Below are positions 54,001 to 64,000 of a stretch of 64,000 nucleotides of DNA, piece by piece. Every line of letters starts with the position of its first letter. Positions within the stretch are counted from its first letter, which is position 1. This stretch comes from Centroberyx gerrardi (Eukaryota; Chordata; Actinopteri; Beryciformes; Berycidae), in contig NC_136016.1 of the NCBI RefSeq assembly GCF_048128805.1, positions 5,594,001-5,658,000 of the forward strand, written 5' to 3'. A model generated the notes under the pieces. It had not been told where the DNA came from. It searched no databases and saw nothing but the letters and a program-made list of their open reading frames with translations. Position numbers and translations under genes: made by a program.

Positions 54001-57000
54001 AAGCTGTATTTTTGTGTTTTTTCATGCATTCTGACACCATGATTCCATTTAAATGTTCCTTAATAACTGACTACTTTTGATGTGTTTACTGCAGAAACCG
54101 TACGGTTTACTTTCCAGTTTAATTTATGAGTGGTTGTCTTGAGCATGGAGCATTAGGATATAAGAAGTGGCTAGGTATTAGGTAGATAAATACAGTCTTG
54201 GCAGTAAACTACATAATTAATCTATCATGCCAGTGGTGTGTCAAGCCAAAATCAAACTTGTGAGTTGGGGCAATATGTGGCTGCGTGGGTGGCATTACAC
54301 TCAGGTTCACCTTGTATCAGACTGCTGGGCAATTTTACACATCTCTGACAACTAAAAAGTGTCAAGTTACTGTCTAGCACATACCGTTACAAACACATGC
54401 AACCAGTGTGGAGGATACCGTAGAATTTAAAATTTCACTTTCGTCTCAACAATGGGAGGCTTTGTCAGATTGGATGGGATACAACAAGAGCAAAGCTTCT
54501 TTCCCCTGCACTGGCACAGCAGTAAAACCAAGTGTGGAGATAGATAAGCCTGTCTGATGCGCGACTGCAAGGCTCCTAACATCAGCGAGCAGTTAAAAAA
54601 CAGTAGGAGAAAGGAGTACGGAATCGTTTATATAGTGTTATACCATTAATATGGAGCGTGTTTTAATCCCTTTCTGGGTTTGGCGGTTTGGGTTTCTACT
54701 GGTCCCTTTGGATTGTATTGAAGAGTAGCACTCCCTATGGACTAAGAGGTATGTAGATCTACAGTGAAATAATTGATGAAATTTTGATCAGAATCGATCA
54801 GCATGATGGCAAAAACTAGGAAAATAACCAGAATTAATCATTTTAGGCAAATAGTGGGCAGTTGAGACTGAAAATGTGTGTGGATGTTAATGTTAGAAAA
54901 AGATACCTGAATGAGTTCCAGGACAAAGTGTGTGTCTTTGCTGTAGAGCTCAGTGGAGAGGCGGTCCAGGCTTCGGCCCAGCCTGTCCTGGTGAACCTTC
55001 ATCAGCTTCTGGCCTTCAGCGGTCAACTCCACACCAATACCAAACTCATTTTTCCTGTTACATTCCGAAAACCGCAAGAGAAAGTGTCACATTGCAAAGC
55101 AGAAATCAGATGCAAATGAAAATAGTATCACTGTAAAGGTTCATATTACGGTGAGTGAGGACGAACCTGATGTCCTCAATTATGGTTCTTTGGAGGTTCA
55201 ATGTGCCCTCTGATTGGCTGCTTGCAGCGTCCTCTTCATCAGAATTAGCCAATTCCAACTGTTCCTCCTCCTGGCTTCCTTCTGTTTCACTGCTGATGTG
55301 TGTGCCTCCGTTAGGCAAAGAGCTTAACTCATACAGCTCCTCTTCATCCCCTTCCTCCCCAACATCCTCGTCTTGCTCACCATCAGCTAGAAGAAGATAT
55401 ATGACAATTAAAAATGAAGGAAGGAAGTTGATACTGGCCTTTATTCACCAGAGCATGAGGAATGTGTAAAATACACTTCCCATGGTGCACTCTTGCTCTC
55501 ACTCACTTTGTTGTGGGTTCAGGTGGGAGGAGCTGAAGCTGGAGTCCATGGTGGCTTCCTCAAGATCATCATCTTCACTCATATTCAGGGCTGATAGACT
55601 GCTGCTCACAGAATCTACCAGATTAGACTACAGTAATGAAAAGAAAGAAAATTAGCATAACAATACACCCAACACGAGAGAGCAACATCTGATTGCAACA
55701 CGTCCCACAACAAATCCCACAACATATGAAATGACAATGAATTTATGATTATATAAAATGGGTAGCCATATGTGCGTGGTGTATGAGACTTCAGAATATT
55801 TTTCCATATTTTTCTAAACATTTTATGCATTTTCTAGACCACAAAATTATCAAATTCATTTTCCATACTTTTCCAAAAGTTCCAGTACCTCTGGAACTCT
55901 GAGACATAACTTGAGTAATAAGGCTTACTGCTTTTCCGAAATGACGGCAATACACCATAGTAGTAAAAGAAGAACACAAATGTTCACAAAATCTTTTATT
56001 TATAAAGTTGTAATCCTCAAGTTCCCGTTATATCAATCAGTGATAGAGAGTAGCAAAACAGACATTTATTTACTGTATATGAAAATGTTGCGGATTATTA
56101 CTTTAATCAATGATACCTAAATATTATTTTTCCGCGTTTATGCAGTAAAAGGTATACATTTATTATGTTTTTTACAGTGACTTCCAACAAGACTCATCAG
56201 AAATGAGGTCCGTTTTCTATTTTTTATTACTTAAATTCTGACCTTGATCTGGTCCACAGGTGCTGTGTGCATGTGGTTTTGGCTCTGTGGCGGGGTCAGC
56301 TTGCTGTGGTAGTCCGTGGCCCAGTCTGTGATGCCCAAGAGGATGCCCAGCCGGTGCAGACAGTTGAGGTGGCGCGGGTCGGACCTGGCCGTAGTAAGTA
56401 GGACCTGTTTAGACTTGGCCTGGCCCAAGACACGGGAGAAAGGCTCCAGAAACACCTGGAGGGCACATTCACACAGGCACATACACACATTGACTTTACA
56501 GAGTTACACCAGGAATACATTTCATTTGCTAAACAAGCCTAACCATTTTGACATTCTGTTCTGTTAACTTGTTGAAGTAATGGCGGCAAAAACTAGCAGG
56601 AAAAAAGGAGGTAGAAGGACAGGCTCAGTATTAGAGATCAGAGGGCTACAGGTCATGTGAGAAATGGAGAGAACAGAATGAGAGCATTACTACATGAAGT
56701 CTAACAATGACCAACAAGCCAGCAAGCTATCCATCTGACCAGTCTGGCTTGCAGGCGATTCCTGTGGTTGGCATGACAACCATAAGACTGATAACAACCA
56801 TCTCCTCATCGCTTTAGCTGAGCAGATTAAATTCGCAGGCTAAGTCAGCCCACACTCTGTTGGCCAAGTTAAAAGCTGTACACCATACTTTTACTGTAGA
56901 TTAATTTCTGCACATTATATACTGTAGGTCACTTTTATCTGGGACACAAGAACTTCAACCTCCTGTTGAGCCTTCTGGAGGTGTCTTGGGACTAAATCAA

Positions 57001-60000
57001 CAAAACAACAAAACTATGATGGGAGGTGCACACTACACAGATCTACACAGATTCTCTCCTAAAATATTCAAAGGATAATGTTATCAGATTCTGTGTACTG
57101 GTAAACTCCAGTCTGTGATAATGCAGTGCTACTGACCTGCTGCAGGAGGGCCTGGCAGATTCTGGTGGGGATTCGAATCAAACAGTCCAAAAGGTATCGG
57201 GCCACAGTACTGTAACACGACACGTCCTCTTCAGCCCGGGACAAATCTAACAAACACAACCCTCATTTCATTAATGGTCACATATTTGTGCTGTATTTGA
57301 AATCCAACACATTACACTAGGTGTAAATATATTTTTACATATGAATCCAATTTGGAAAAGCATTAAGACTTTGGATTTTGGTCACTTTGGACATAAAAAC
57401 ACACAAAACAAATGGCCCTGTTGCGTCACTACCTTCTTTAGCCACGGCCGCCGCCAGTGAGCTCTCCATGTGATTGGCCAGGAGGGCCGTGGGCGCGTTA
57501 ACTATCCCGTCAGCCACCACCATGGATACGAGGTGGCCGGCTGTGCCGATGGGGTCGAGGGTCACGGCAGCCTGAGAGAAGAGCTTGTCTCCTGTAGAGG
57601 TGGTTATCCTGAGCAGCAATCCCGGTGACACCTCCAGTGCTGCCAGGTCTGTATTTGCTGAAAGTGTTTTCATTAAACAAAGAGTTTAATTAAATTTAGA
57701 GCAAATTTAATTAGATTAAACAAAGAGTTTAATATCATTTCATTAAACTCTTTGTTTGTGCTACTTCATATTTTTTCTACATGCTCTATTCTTATTTACA
57801 TGCTATTTTTCTTTGCTGTATCCTATCATTCGCTGCTGCAACAACCCCATTTCCCCACAGAGAACATTAAAGTTTCATCTGAGGTAACTTCATGACAGAG
57901 GCATGTTTACATCTATATTCACTGTGACATGCTATACAAAAACCGAGCAAAGTTAATATTCAATTCACATGAACAGCTGTAGTACATAAATGATCCAGCC
58001 AGAAACAAACCAACTCAATGTAGCCGGTACCTACCTGCATTTCTTTCGATGAAATCCTTGAGGGGGCCGTAAACGGGCTTAAAGACCATCTCCCATTGGC
58101 TCCACTCACTTAAATCCTCCAGTAGGGGGCAAGAGAGCAAGCTGGCCAGGGCCTGGGCCTGGGCCACCTCCCCTAGGATCCCCACTAACTCACACACACT
58201 CATAGCGCTGCTAGTAGGAAGGATGTGGGAGAGAGGGAGATGGAGGTAAAGACAGAGATGAAATAGAGACCAACAAAGTGATGGAGGGTCAATTCCAGCT
58301 CTTGGGGACAAAACAGCTTGTTGTTGTTGTTGTTGTGTGACAGTCCTGTAGCTCCAATCTGGTGTTTTTCTTGTTTTTCCCCACACACATGGTCATCTAT
58401 GTGCTGGATAAATTTTACAATATCTCTTCAAAATCTATTGTATAATTTCAAAAACATATGGTTGTGAACCTAAAAATGACGTTATATGTCATGTTACCTA
58501 TTTGGTAGATACAAAATTTTCATCCAGCAGCCAGGCTAAATAATACACTGTCCAGTAATACACTTCTAGCTGAGCCTCTACCTGCTGTGTTTGGCAAACA
58601 GGGCTGACTCATAGAAGACTTGGCTGGGTCCTCCTCCAGCCAGCATCTCTCTCTGGCGTTGGACCAGGCCAGCCAGGGTCCGCAGAGGGCCAAGGCCCAG
58701 GTCACGACTGTCCCGAACCCCGTAGTGGGACCTCAGAGCTGACTCTACATGGGAGAGCTGGGAAAAGGAGGTTGGATGTTACTGACAACATTCCTGTCAT
58801 CTTCTAGAACTCATGAATTTGGTCAGAACTGTCCACTAATTTTACTACGACAGAGGAAGAATCTTCACACTGAGGGAAGAAGAGTTGCATTTTAGTACTT
58901 AAGTGTGTACGCCTATGCAACAATAGTGTGTGCGCCTGTTAATGACTCACTCCATCTGGATCGGTGGAGGTGATGGCTCCACACTGTTTGATAAACTCAA
59001 ACACGTCCTGTCTGCTGGCTCTGACGCCACAGCCCTGGAGCTCCATGTTGCTGCTGCCCAGACTCACAGCGCCACCCACTGTCTCCTGCAGCAACTGCAC
59101 ACAACCAGAAAGAAATGTCTCACAAAGCACTGCGATACATTTAGATTTAGTTGTTTTTATTGTTCTACTATCTCAGATGACAGTTAACAGTGTAAATAGA
59201 AAGTTTTAGGGCTGAGTGAAGGACTCCTACCTGAATGTTTTTAACCAGGAACTCCAGGAAGGTGCCTTTCTCTAAGGAGAGGAATTCTTTGATCTGGAAG
59301 TGTTTGGTCAACTTCTTCTCCAGAGAGGCAATGTGGGCCAGAGTGACGGCTGAGTTCTGACTGGACAGGCTGTCTTTAACGAACTGCTTCACAGCGGCTG
59401 AGAGACACAGAGCAGAAATGTTGGTCATTCACTGACATACTAAGCAATCCAAACCTGTGTATGCAGAACCAGCACATCAATGAGTCAAACGGACATCATC
59501 AGATACAAGTTTAGCTAATATGTGCGGCAAAATCCTCTGTATGTTCTGTTTCAATACCTTCGCCAGGCAGCGCAGTGGTGGGTTTATCCTCTCTTTTATT
59601 TTGTTCCGTGTTTTTGGATGCCTTGTCTTTGGGCACCAGGTCCGGCGGGGTTGCCAGGGACCCTCCACAGACAGCCAGTTGAAACAGAGCGGTTGCCAGC
59701 CGGTCACCTGACACCTGCAGCAGGAAGTCCTGGACACGCTGGATGGAAAATTAAACCATACTATGTATCAGAGATGTGGTACTCATGGGCTCACATGAAC
59801 ATCACTTATCACTCATGACCAGATTTAAAGATAACCAATGGAGTTTTCGGCCACTATTGGCACTAGTGAGCAAAGTGGGTCGCCGAACAACAACAAAAAC
59901 ACTTATCACATGGTTTTTGGCATGAGGACATACAAGCATGCCATGGAGAAAACTCATGGATAAACGGAGATATTAATACTGGAGATGCTTTTGATCAGTG

Positions 60001-63000
60001 GAGAAAAGTGAAGTTAAAGGAAGCATTTCATACTGATGCGGACATAGCATTCTTCTTACTCAACTAGTAAGTTAGTTTGCTAGCTAGCATGTTACTTGTG
60101 TTACAATCCTACATTGAACTGGAAATTCTTGTAAATGATGTGCCGATGGGTGAAGTAGCTGGCATGGTTACCAGGAATGCCTGCAACTTAGGCCGTCAGT
60201 CAAATGAAGGGTGGAGCTTCCTCTCTAAGCTGCTGCACTGAGATCCGGATGTAAACATTGTAGCCTTGTAAACATTAAAAATTAAGACTTTCTGAATGTC
60301 TTTGAAGGTAATAAATTTATTCAACATAGTCATTGGAGTCAACAACATACTCAAATCCACGTTGTTTACATGGAAAACTCCACTGTTCATCTTTAAGTAA
60401 ACTAAATTGTTCAAACAAACAACTTGTCATATACCCATTGAACATAGGCAGGTAGTATTAAATGGAGGACTACAGGCTGATCAGTGGACATGATTGCATC
60501 GGCATAACTGCTTAACCAGTCACCAAGTGTAAACTTGCTTTGGCATAGCTCCCAGTGTTGCAATAAGCAGTCCACCCAATGTGATGTAAGACTGATGTCA
60601 GACAGCCTAGAAGGGACACTATGTGCAGACAGAGGCAGACTCTTGACACATCATCTCTCCCTGAAGGGCCAGTCTGAGAAATAAAAGGGAGATGCCTAAA
60701 CAGAACTCAAATTATGTTATTCCTATGATCTTTAGTTCAATCTATAGTTGTGAACACAAGCAAGCTCTCTCTCATAGGCAGAATCCAAATAAGTGGAGAA
60801 CCTAGTCTGTAATTTGTGATGCCATGCCATGCCAAGAAACACTTCCTAGAGATACTCCACTGATGATGAATGGGAGGCTGATGTTTGTTTTAGCTTTTAC
60901 ACCCAAATGAGCGTTATTTCCCACTCCAGTCAGAAGAGTGGAGTCACTCCCCATCTTTCATTGTAGATTGAAAACTCATCTCATCAAGTCATACATTATG
61001 TCACCCTCTTCCCACTGAATGATTTCAACTCTCTACTAATAGCTCTTATTCTGTTGATTTTCCTAGCACTCACTCTGACATTCATCACTCTATGGTCAAT
61101 TAATATGGTGAGGGCATTAAAGCCCTTTTTTGCTTCTTTTAGTGACCATAACAGTTCATAGAGAAGGTTAATAACTTTTAAAAACCTATCATACTGATCA
61201 CTAATAATGCCTGCTTTTCGACCATATAAAATGTTTTCACACAAGGATTGTTTCTATTTCTGAGTAACTGTTGCCTCCTGTTAGCATTTGCTAGCAATGC
61301 TAGTGCAAACATGGTATTTACTGTCAATGATGGCGCTCCAGACAGTGCCACCTGATGATATGACAAGCTTTTGATGTCTTGGCTCTTTTGTTTGTAGCTT
61401 TAGGGAGAGAGGGCTCTCATGCAAACTGTCCAGATCATTGAAATGACATGGGAACATGTCAGAAAATGCCTACTTTGTCTCACAGATAAGGAACATCTCA
61501 CTGTTCCACAGAGCAGAGATAATCCCAAAACACTTAGAAGTGGATAGCTGTCAAGATGACACAGAGTCGGGCAGCGCATCACCACACCAATGGAGCTGCA
61601 GTTTAACCACAAATGCTATATCTAGCCGTCATTCATCAGTTAAAACGACCTTTTTTCCTGGGCCCTCGTTAAGGATTAGCAGATTAGGAAGGGTGACATT
61701 TTGTTAATGATTGGAGAACTGGAGAGCCACTCGACTGTTAGCCCCCTGGTGGCTCGGGGCAGGGGGCTTAGTGGAATTATCACCCAGCCTTTTACAGCGG
61801 CAAATAAAGGACACAGCGCTAGGGTGTCATATCAGGGGGGATAACCACTGAAATCCCTGAAAAGTGGACACAAAGTCCCCACACTGCCATGGAACAAGCT
61901 CTTCTGGAGCAGCAGAGGAAGGAGAACAAGCTAATGATATTTCAGGCAGTAAAATGAAGCTAAACTCAGACACTGATCTGAAATTCCGTGAGAATTGCAT
62001 TTACAAATGCTGGGGGAATTACAAATAAGATTGTGATGTAAGGAGATATTCGGTAATGAGCAAAGAATTGTGAGTTCATGAGCTTCAAAACTTTCTAAAG
62101 TCTTGTATTCTAACGAATTAAAGGGATGTGAAAAGAGGGGAAATTATTTTCCAACAAATCATCAACTAATGAATCAATTACAAAATCAATCAGCCCATCA
62201 GTGTTTCTGTCACCCACCTTGGCCATCCTGGGGCTGAAGACCTCTGTTGCATTTGTAAAGACCGACAGCACTACCTCCGCGGCTGTCATAGAAACGTACT
62301 TCTTCCTGAGCTCCAAGCTGCCTAGGGAGGAAAAGGAACCTGGGCCTTGCACTGGCTCCATCACGCTCTTCTTCACCTTCCTCATCCGCTCACGGACCTC
62401 CTCCTCCAGCTCCTTCTGGATGACCTCCCGGGCCTGCTCCAAATAGGTGTGCTCACAACGACTCACCTTGATTAGGGTCTGGAGGGGACCGAGAAGGAGT
62501 GTAAACAAATGTACTTCACTCCTCTATACCTGTGCTCTATCAAACTTTGTCATGTTGTACAAAACAAAACAAAAAAACTAAACAAAATAGTAAATAACAG
62601 TAAGCATCATAGTGTCTCTCACCGCTATGGGCAGCCCAACGCTGTGTATCCTGATACCCAGCTCGTAGGGAGAGTCACAGCTGTTCTGGTCAGCCAGATA
62701 CTTCATAAACTCTGCCAGGTCTACTTTTGGCTTGTTCTGCTTCCTCCTAAAAGCGCGAAGTTGCTAAAGAAAGAAAGTACAGTAGATAAATTAAGACAAA
62801 AGTCAAACTGAACCCACATACTTGATGAAAAATGGTTCCTTGACTGTCCCGGCAATTGTGAACAAAAGCCATGAACCCAGGCTCTCTGTTGTTCCATGTT
62901 GGGTCATAATTTAATCCATTAAACCCCTATGTCAGTTGCCATGCCAGTCGCACCCTCAGGATGTCCACTGTCTCGATCTGGTGGATGTCATCGTCCTTGG

Positions 63001-63939
63001 TGTTGCTGTCGATCTTGAACATCTTGTGGATGAGGGGAAGCTTGCAGAGGGGCCCCAGGTTCAGCTCCTCATAGCGCTTCTTGTCCTTCAGGGCAGCCAG
63101 TGACTGGCCCAGCTCATACAAGGTGCAGATGGCTGTCGCTGCTTCTGTAGACTGACAGAAAGAAACGCGCCAATTAGCAACCCAACATACTCCGGATAAA
63201 TTATTGCATAAGCAAAAACAATACATGGGGTAATTTGCAATTGTATGTGTGCCAACCTCTATGAACATGTTGATCTCTCTGGCGGTGTATTGAAGATCCT
63301 TCAGAGCTGGTATTTGCCAGGATTTTATCCTGCCTGACTCCAGGGAGGGAACCTGCATCAGCATGCACACCCTGGATATCACCTGGATGGAGGGTTGGAA
63401 GGCATTGAAAGGACGTTCAGGGAAGGATACGATTAGGAATCCTTACAACAGTCAGTCATATGCATTCCTAAACCTAACAAGTTGAAGATGCTCAGATGCT
63501 ATTACACTGTTCGATATCATCAATTTGTGATAAGTGTGCTTCTGCCTCCTCTACAATGGATTTCTCCCTTATGACTGTTTAACGTTGATGCAAAATAGTG
63601 AGTCTAGAAAGAAGCCCTTGCTCTTTCATTCTGAGAGGCTAACACCAAAACGTGACCACTGATGTCTTAGATAGTTTTAGATAGTTACAAATTTTTTTGC
63701 AATCAAACTTCATTGTAGCTATGCTGGAAATATGATGAAAACCTGACGTCACTTTATCTACGTTTGGATCCACAGAACAGTGCCCCAGTGTATCCATCAG
63801 CAGCAATGTGTCCTGTTTAAAAGCCCTTGAGCAAGACAACAAACCCTCACCTGCTCACTCATAGTAAGCTGATCTGCATAGAGTGCAGTAAATGTAAACT
63901 TGATTTGCCCTGGCACTTCCACGTATCCATCAGTTATAG
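31941..63939 (-). CDS. NO VEIN-like protein: sacsin/HSP90-type GHKL ATPase with C-terminal DUF3883 domain (5' end outside window)
   Basis: Forty-five exons on the minus strand, all with GT-AG boundaries and compatible phases, give 2,610 residues plus a partial first codon. The frame closes exactly at the TAG at 31941-31943. The architecture is an unassigned helical N-terminal region (about residues 1-720), an acidic linker, a GHKL ATPase domain (about 850-1010), a sacsin/HSP90-like segment (about 1068-1200), a long unassigned middle, a Pro/Ser-rich linker, and DUF3883 (about 2473-2610). The pairing of KGIGFKSVF-type GHKL with DUF3883 identifies the family of plant NO VEIN, which is needed for vascular patterning in Arabidopsis. 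By comparison with sacsin the GHKL part may have ATP-dependent chaperone-like activity; this is inference. I know of no assigned function in fish and of no obvious human orthologue. Exon coordinates are given in the segment entries. Confidence 0.88.
32563..32873. mobile_element. hAT-like non-autonomous element, copy 2, with 8-bp target duplication
   Basis: Terminal inverted repeats are TAGGGATGGGACGATAT at the left and ATATCGTCCCATCCCTA at the right, an exact inverse. Flanks are CTATACAA (32555-32562) and CTATTCAA (32874-32881), an 8-bp target-site duplication with one mismatch. Eight-base duplications and TAGGG-type ends are typical of hAT elements. It sits in the last intron of the NO VEIN-like gene. 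Confidence 0.8.
33407..34352 (-). other. NO VEIN-like gene, exons 42-43: Pro/Ser/Gly-rich linker
   Basis: Exons 34352-34095 and 33542-33407. The residues are Pro, Ser, Gly, Asp and Gln rich (MKMWPPPAGPKDRDPERD; SGVGVGESGESGRGEDGEE), and no fold is predicted. They join the middle region to the C-terminal module. The phases fit on both sides, but the low complexity makes these two exons the least certain besides the microexon. Confidence 0.65.
35677..35719. repeat. (CA)n / transcript (UG)n tract forming the acceptor of exon 40
   Basis: On the minus strand the intron ends ...GTGTGTGTGTGTGCAG directly at the exon edge 35676. The tract replaces the usual polypyrimidine stretch. Confidence 0.9.
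36746..36790. repeat. (GT)n microsatellite
   Basis: A dinucleotide run in the intron just downstream (in transcript order) of exon 39. Confidence 0.9.
38695..38835 (+). repeat. Second copy of the 505-760 dispersed repeat
   Basis: This lies in an intron of the NO VEIN-like gene, between the exons at 38393-38676 and 38991-39173. It resembles 505-760 in the same orientation: a TTTATTT core, AAAGCACATTAACAAAG and an A-rich tail. Confidence 0.45.
39990..40026. repeat. (CA)n / transcript (UG)n tract forming the acceptor of exon 34
   Basis: The minus-strand intron ends ...GTGTGTGTGTGTGTAG at exon edge 39989. The AG is part of the repeat boundary. Confidence 0.9.
44170..45260. repeat. Group of CA/GT microsatellites in introns around exons 28-29
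   Basis: CA at 44170-44203, 44885-44919 and 44980-45002; GT at 45231-45260. GA follows at 45566-45598 on the other side of exon 28. Ordinary length-variable repeats. Confidence 0.88.
44561..44719. mobile_element. MITE-like element, TTAAAGGTGC family, copy C (short)
   Basis: Starts TTTAAAGGTGCTATGTGTGG and ends GCTACACATAGCATCTTTGA, its inverse. A deleted 159-base version lying in an intron of the NO VEIN-like gene. Confidence 0.7.
47860..48066. repeat. Decayed (ACT)n/(AAT)n trinucleotide repeat beside exon 26
   Basis: Interrupted ACT units (pure at about 47985-48019) pass into AAT units (48040-48066). The run lies within 45 bases of the donor end of the exon at 48111. The hydrophobic VVVVV/LLLLL minus-strand ORF across it is an artefact of the repeat. 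Confidence 0.85.
48398..48780. repeat. Second copy of the 21108-21370 repeat
   Basis: Located in the intron between the NO VEIN-like exons at 48111-48323 and 49208-49456. It has the same ordered words as 21108-21370 with additional internal sequence. Confidence 0.5.
49740..49835. repeat. Dispersed repeat, related to 53978-54080
   Basis: AACAAGCTGTATTTTGGTGT and GCATTCTGACACCATGAATC are shared, with few changes, with 53978-54080 (GAGCAAGCTGTATTTTTGTG, GCATTCTGACACCATGATTC). Same orientation, both in introns of the NO VEIN-like gene. Confidence 0.6.
50450..50715 (+). repeat. LINE 3'-tail-like repeat
   Basis: TTTCTTTGCTGCATTC...TTGCTACAATGACCC, AATTTCCCCACAGGGATC and ATTAAAGTAACATCTAATC match the well-known end of fish L2-type LINEs ('...aatttccccacagggat(c)aataaag...' followed by short tandem units). 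A similar end is at 57755-57885. Confidence 0.6.
50768..52247 (-). other. NO VEIN-like gene, exons 19-23: sacsin/HSP90-like segment after the ATPase
   Basis: Exons 52247-52121, 51901-51782, 51343-51314, 51135-50985, 50880-50768. ICLPLRSE, then LHRLRSITIYNQ and RWLVVKGTLQPKK lead to STELALAFQLGSD and FAFLPLRSFGFRFIIQGDF. The ending in 'LPL..fGF.f.iqGdF.ip.sR' is characteristic of the sacsin repeat and related GHKL proteins. Exon 21 is a 30-nt microexon chosen because it is the reading that keeps frame: the acceptor CCGCTCCCCAGAG is followed by GGAGCTACTCG, and the donor is GTAAGA. The upstream AG (a 58-nt exon) would shift the frame. Confidence 0.75.
52471..55054 (-). other. NO VEIN-like gene, exons 16-18: GHKL (HSP90/sacsin-type) ATPase domain
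   Basis: Exons 55054-54907, 53698-53521 and 52648-52471. The nucleotide-binding motifs are intact. The N-box is HFVLELIQNADDNSY (about residues 890-904). The G1-type motif is VLNNETGFQEKNIRAICD, where Asn-Asn-Glu-x-Gly-Phe takes the place of the canonical Asp-x-Gly-x-Gly; I recall the same variant in plant NO VEIN. The G2 loop is YGYIGQKGIGFKSVFKVTD (about 954-972), followed by HSNGFHLRFN. An exon junction splits the G2 glycine codon. ATP binding is very likely; turnover is not shown by sequence. Confidence 0.9.
53978..54080. repeat. Second copy of the 49740-49835 repeat
   Basis: See the shared words above. It lies in the roughly 1.2 kb intron 53699-54906, which otherwise shows no gene. Confidence 0.6.
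55167..55627 (-). other. NO VEIN-like gene, exons 14-15: acidic linker
   Basis: Exons 55627-55507 and 55386-55167 encode a Ser/Asp/Glu-rich, low-complexity segment (MSEDDDLEEATMDSS; DGEQDEDVGEEGDEEELYEL) that separates the N-terminal region from the ATPase. It ends in TIIEDIR, which splices into KNEFGIGV at the start of the GHKL module. Probably disordered; several serine-acidic sites look like casein kinase 2 targets. Confidence 0.8.
57755..57885 (+). repeat. Second LINE 3'-tail-like repeat
   Basis: CTATTTTTCTTTGCTGTATCC, CGCTGCTGCAACAACCCC and ATTTCCCCACAGAGAACATTAAAG, the same order as 50450-50715. It is in the intron between exons 10 and 11. Confidence 0.6.
59739..62217. other. Longest intron of the NO VEIN-like gene
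   Basis: About 2.5 kb between exons 5 and 6. No ORF with recognisable protein similarity, no microsatellite of note, and no clear transposon ends. Exons 5 and 6 join in frame directly (ending MAK, continuing RVQDFLLQ), so no coding exon is required inside. Confidence 0.6.
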
Positions 63940-64000
63940 CTGAATGCTAATACAGTTCAAGTGCATTGTTTAAAACAGTAACAAAACCCTACTGTGTAGG

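Larger units (their letters stand above)
56243..63939 (-). other. NO VEIN-like gene, exons 1-13 of the window: N-terminal region
   Basis: Exons, 5' to 3': 63939-63851, 63382-63257, 63151-62954, 62763-62623, 62478-62218, 59738-59558, 59397-59231, 59094-58951, 58757-58582, 58210-58035, 57657-57433, 57246-57137, 56455-56243. The first exon starts two bases into a codon, so coding sequence continues upstream of the window. The protein is mostly predicted-helical and charged, with a likely coiled coil in exon 5 (REVIQKELEEEVRERMRKVK). I recognise no named domain. The intron between exons 5 and 6 (59739-62217) is about 2.5 kb and holds no further exon that I can recognise. Confidence 0.8.

Noticed and set aside
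31941..63939. Sacsin (SACS) as identity of the large gene
   Set aside because: Sacsin has three GHKL-containing repeats, a giant single exon and J/HEPN domains; this gene has one GHKL domain, many small exons and DUF3883.

Overview
This is a vertebrate nuclear window, most likely from a ray-finned (teleost) fish. The support is: spliced genes with GT-AG introns; vertebrate genes mprip, rai1 and sbk1; very many (CA)n/(GT)n tracts; several short inverted-repeat DNA transposons and LINE 3' tails of the kind common in fish; and compact introns. I see no prokaryotic features, no rRNA or tRNA gene, no CRISPR array and no long retroelement ORF.

Layout. (1) 1-2628, + strand: the last six coding exons of mprip (myosin phosphatase Rho-interacting protein), then its 3' UTR with poly(A) signals. 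(2) About 5.2-14.5 kb, + strand: a rai1-like gene of the RAI1/TCF20 chromatin-reader family. It has one large coding exon (from 6632) and three small ones that complete a C-terminal extended PHD finger. Its 5' region holds an imperfect palindrome of about 520 bp. (3) 18417-21759, - strand: sbk1, a serine/threonine kinase in four coding exons. A long, microsatellite-rich 5' intron runs to a GC-rich candidate promoter near 28.7-29.1 kb. (4) 31941-63939, - strand: a very large gene whose 45 recognisable coding exons give 2,610 residues plus a partial first codon. The 5' end lies beyond the window. It encodes a sacsin/HSP90-like GHKL ATPase domain in the middle and a DUF3883 (NO VEIN C-terminal, PD-(D/E)XK-fold) domain at the end. 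It is the animal counterpart of plant NO VEIN.

The exon chain of the fourth gene was built by hand from splice sites. Every junction keeps the reading frame, and the summed length divides by three once a 30-nt microexon is accepted. It is the most interesting item here: a GHKL ATPase and a nuclease-fold domain with its key residues intact sit in one protein, an arrangement better known from plants and from prokaryotic defence proteins, with no assigned function in fish that I know of.

The other genes have known roles. Mprip targets myosin phosphatase to actin, Rai1 reads chromatin, and Sbk1 is a brain-enriched kinase. Nothing indicates that the four genes act together; mprip next to rai1 echoes linkage on human 17p11.2. 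The remaining DNA is introns, UTRs, microsatellites and old short transposons, listed below.
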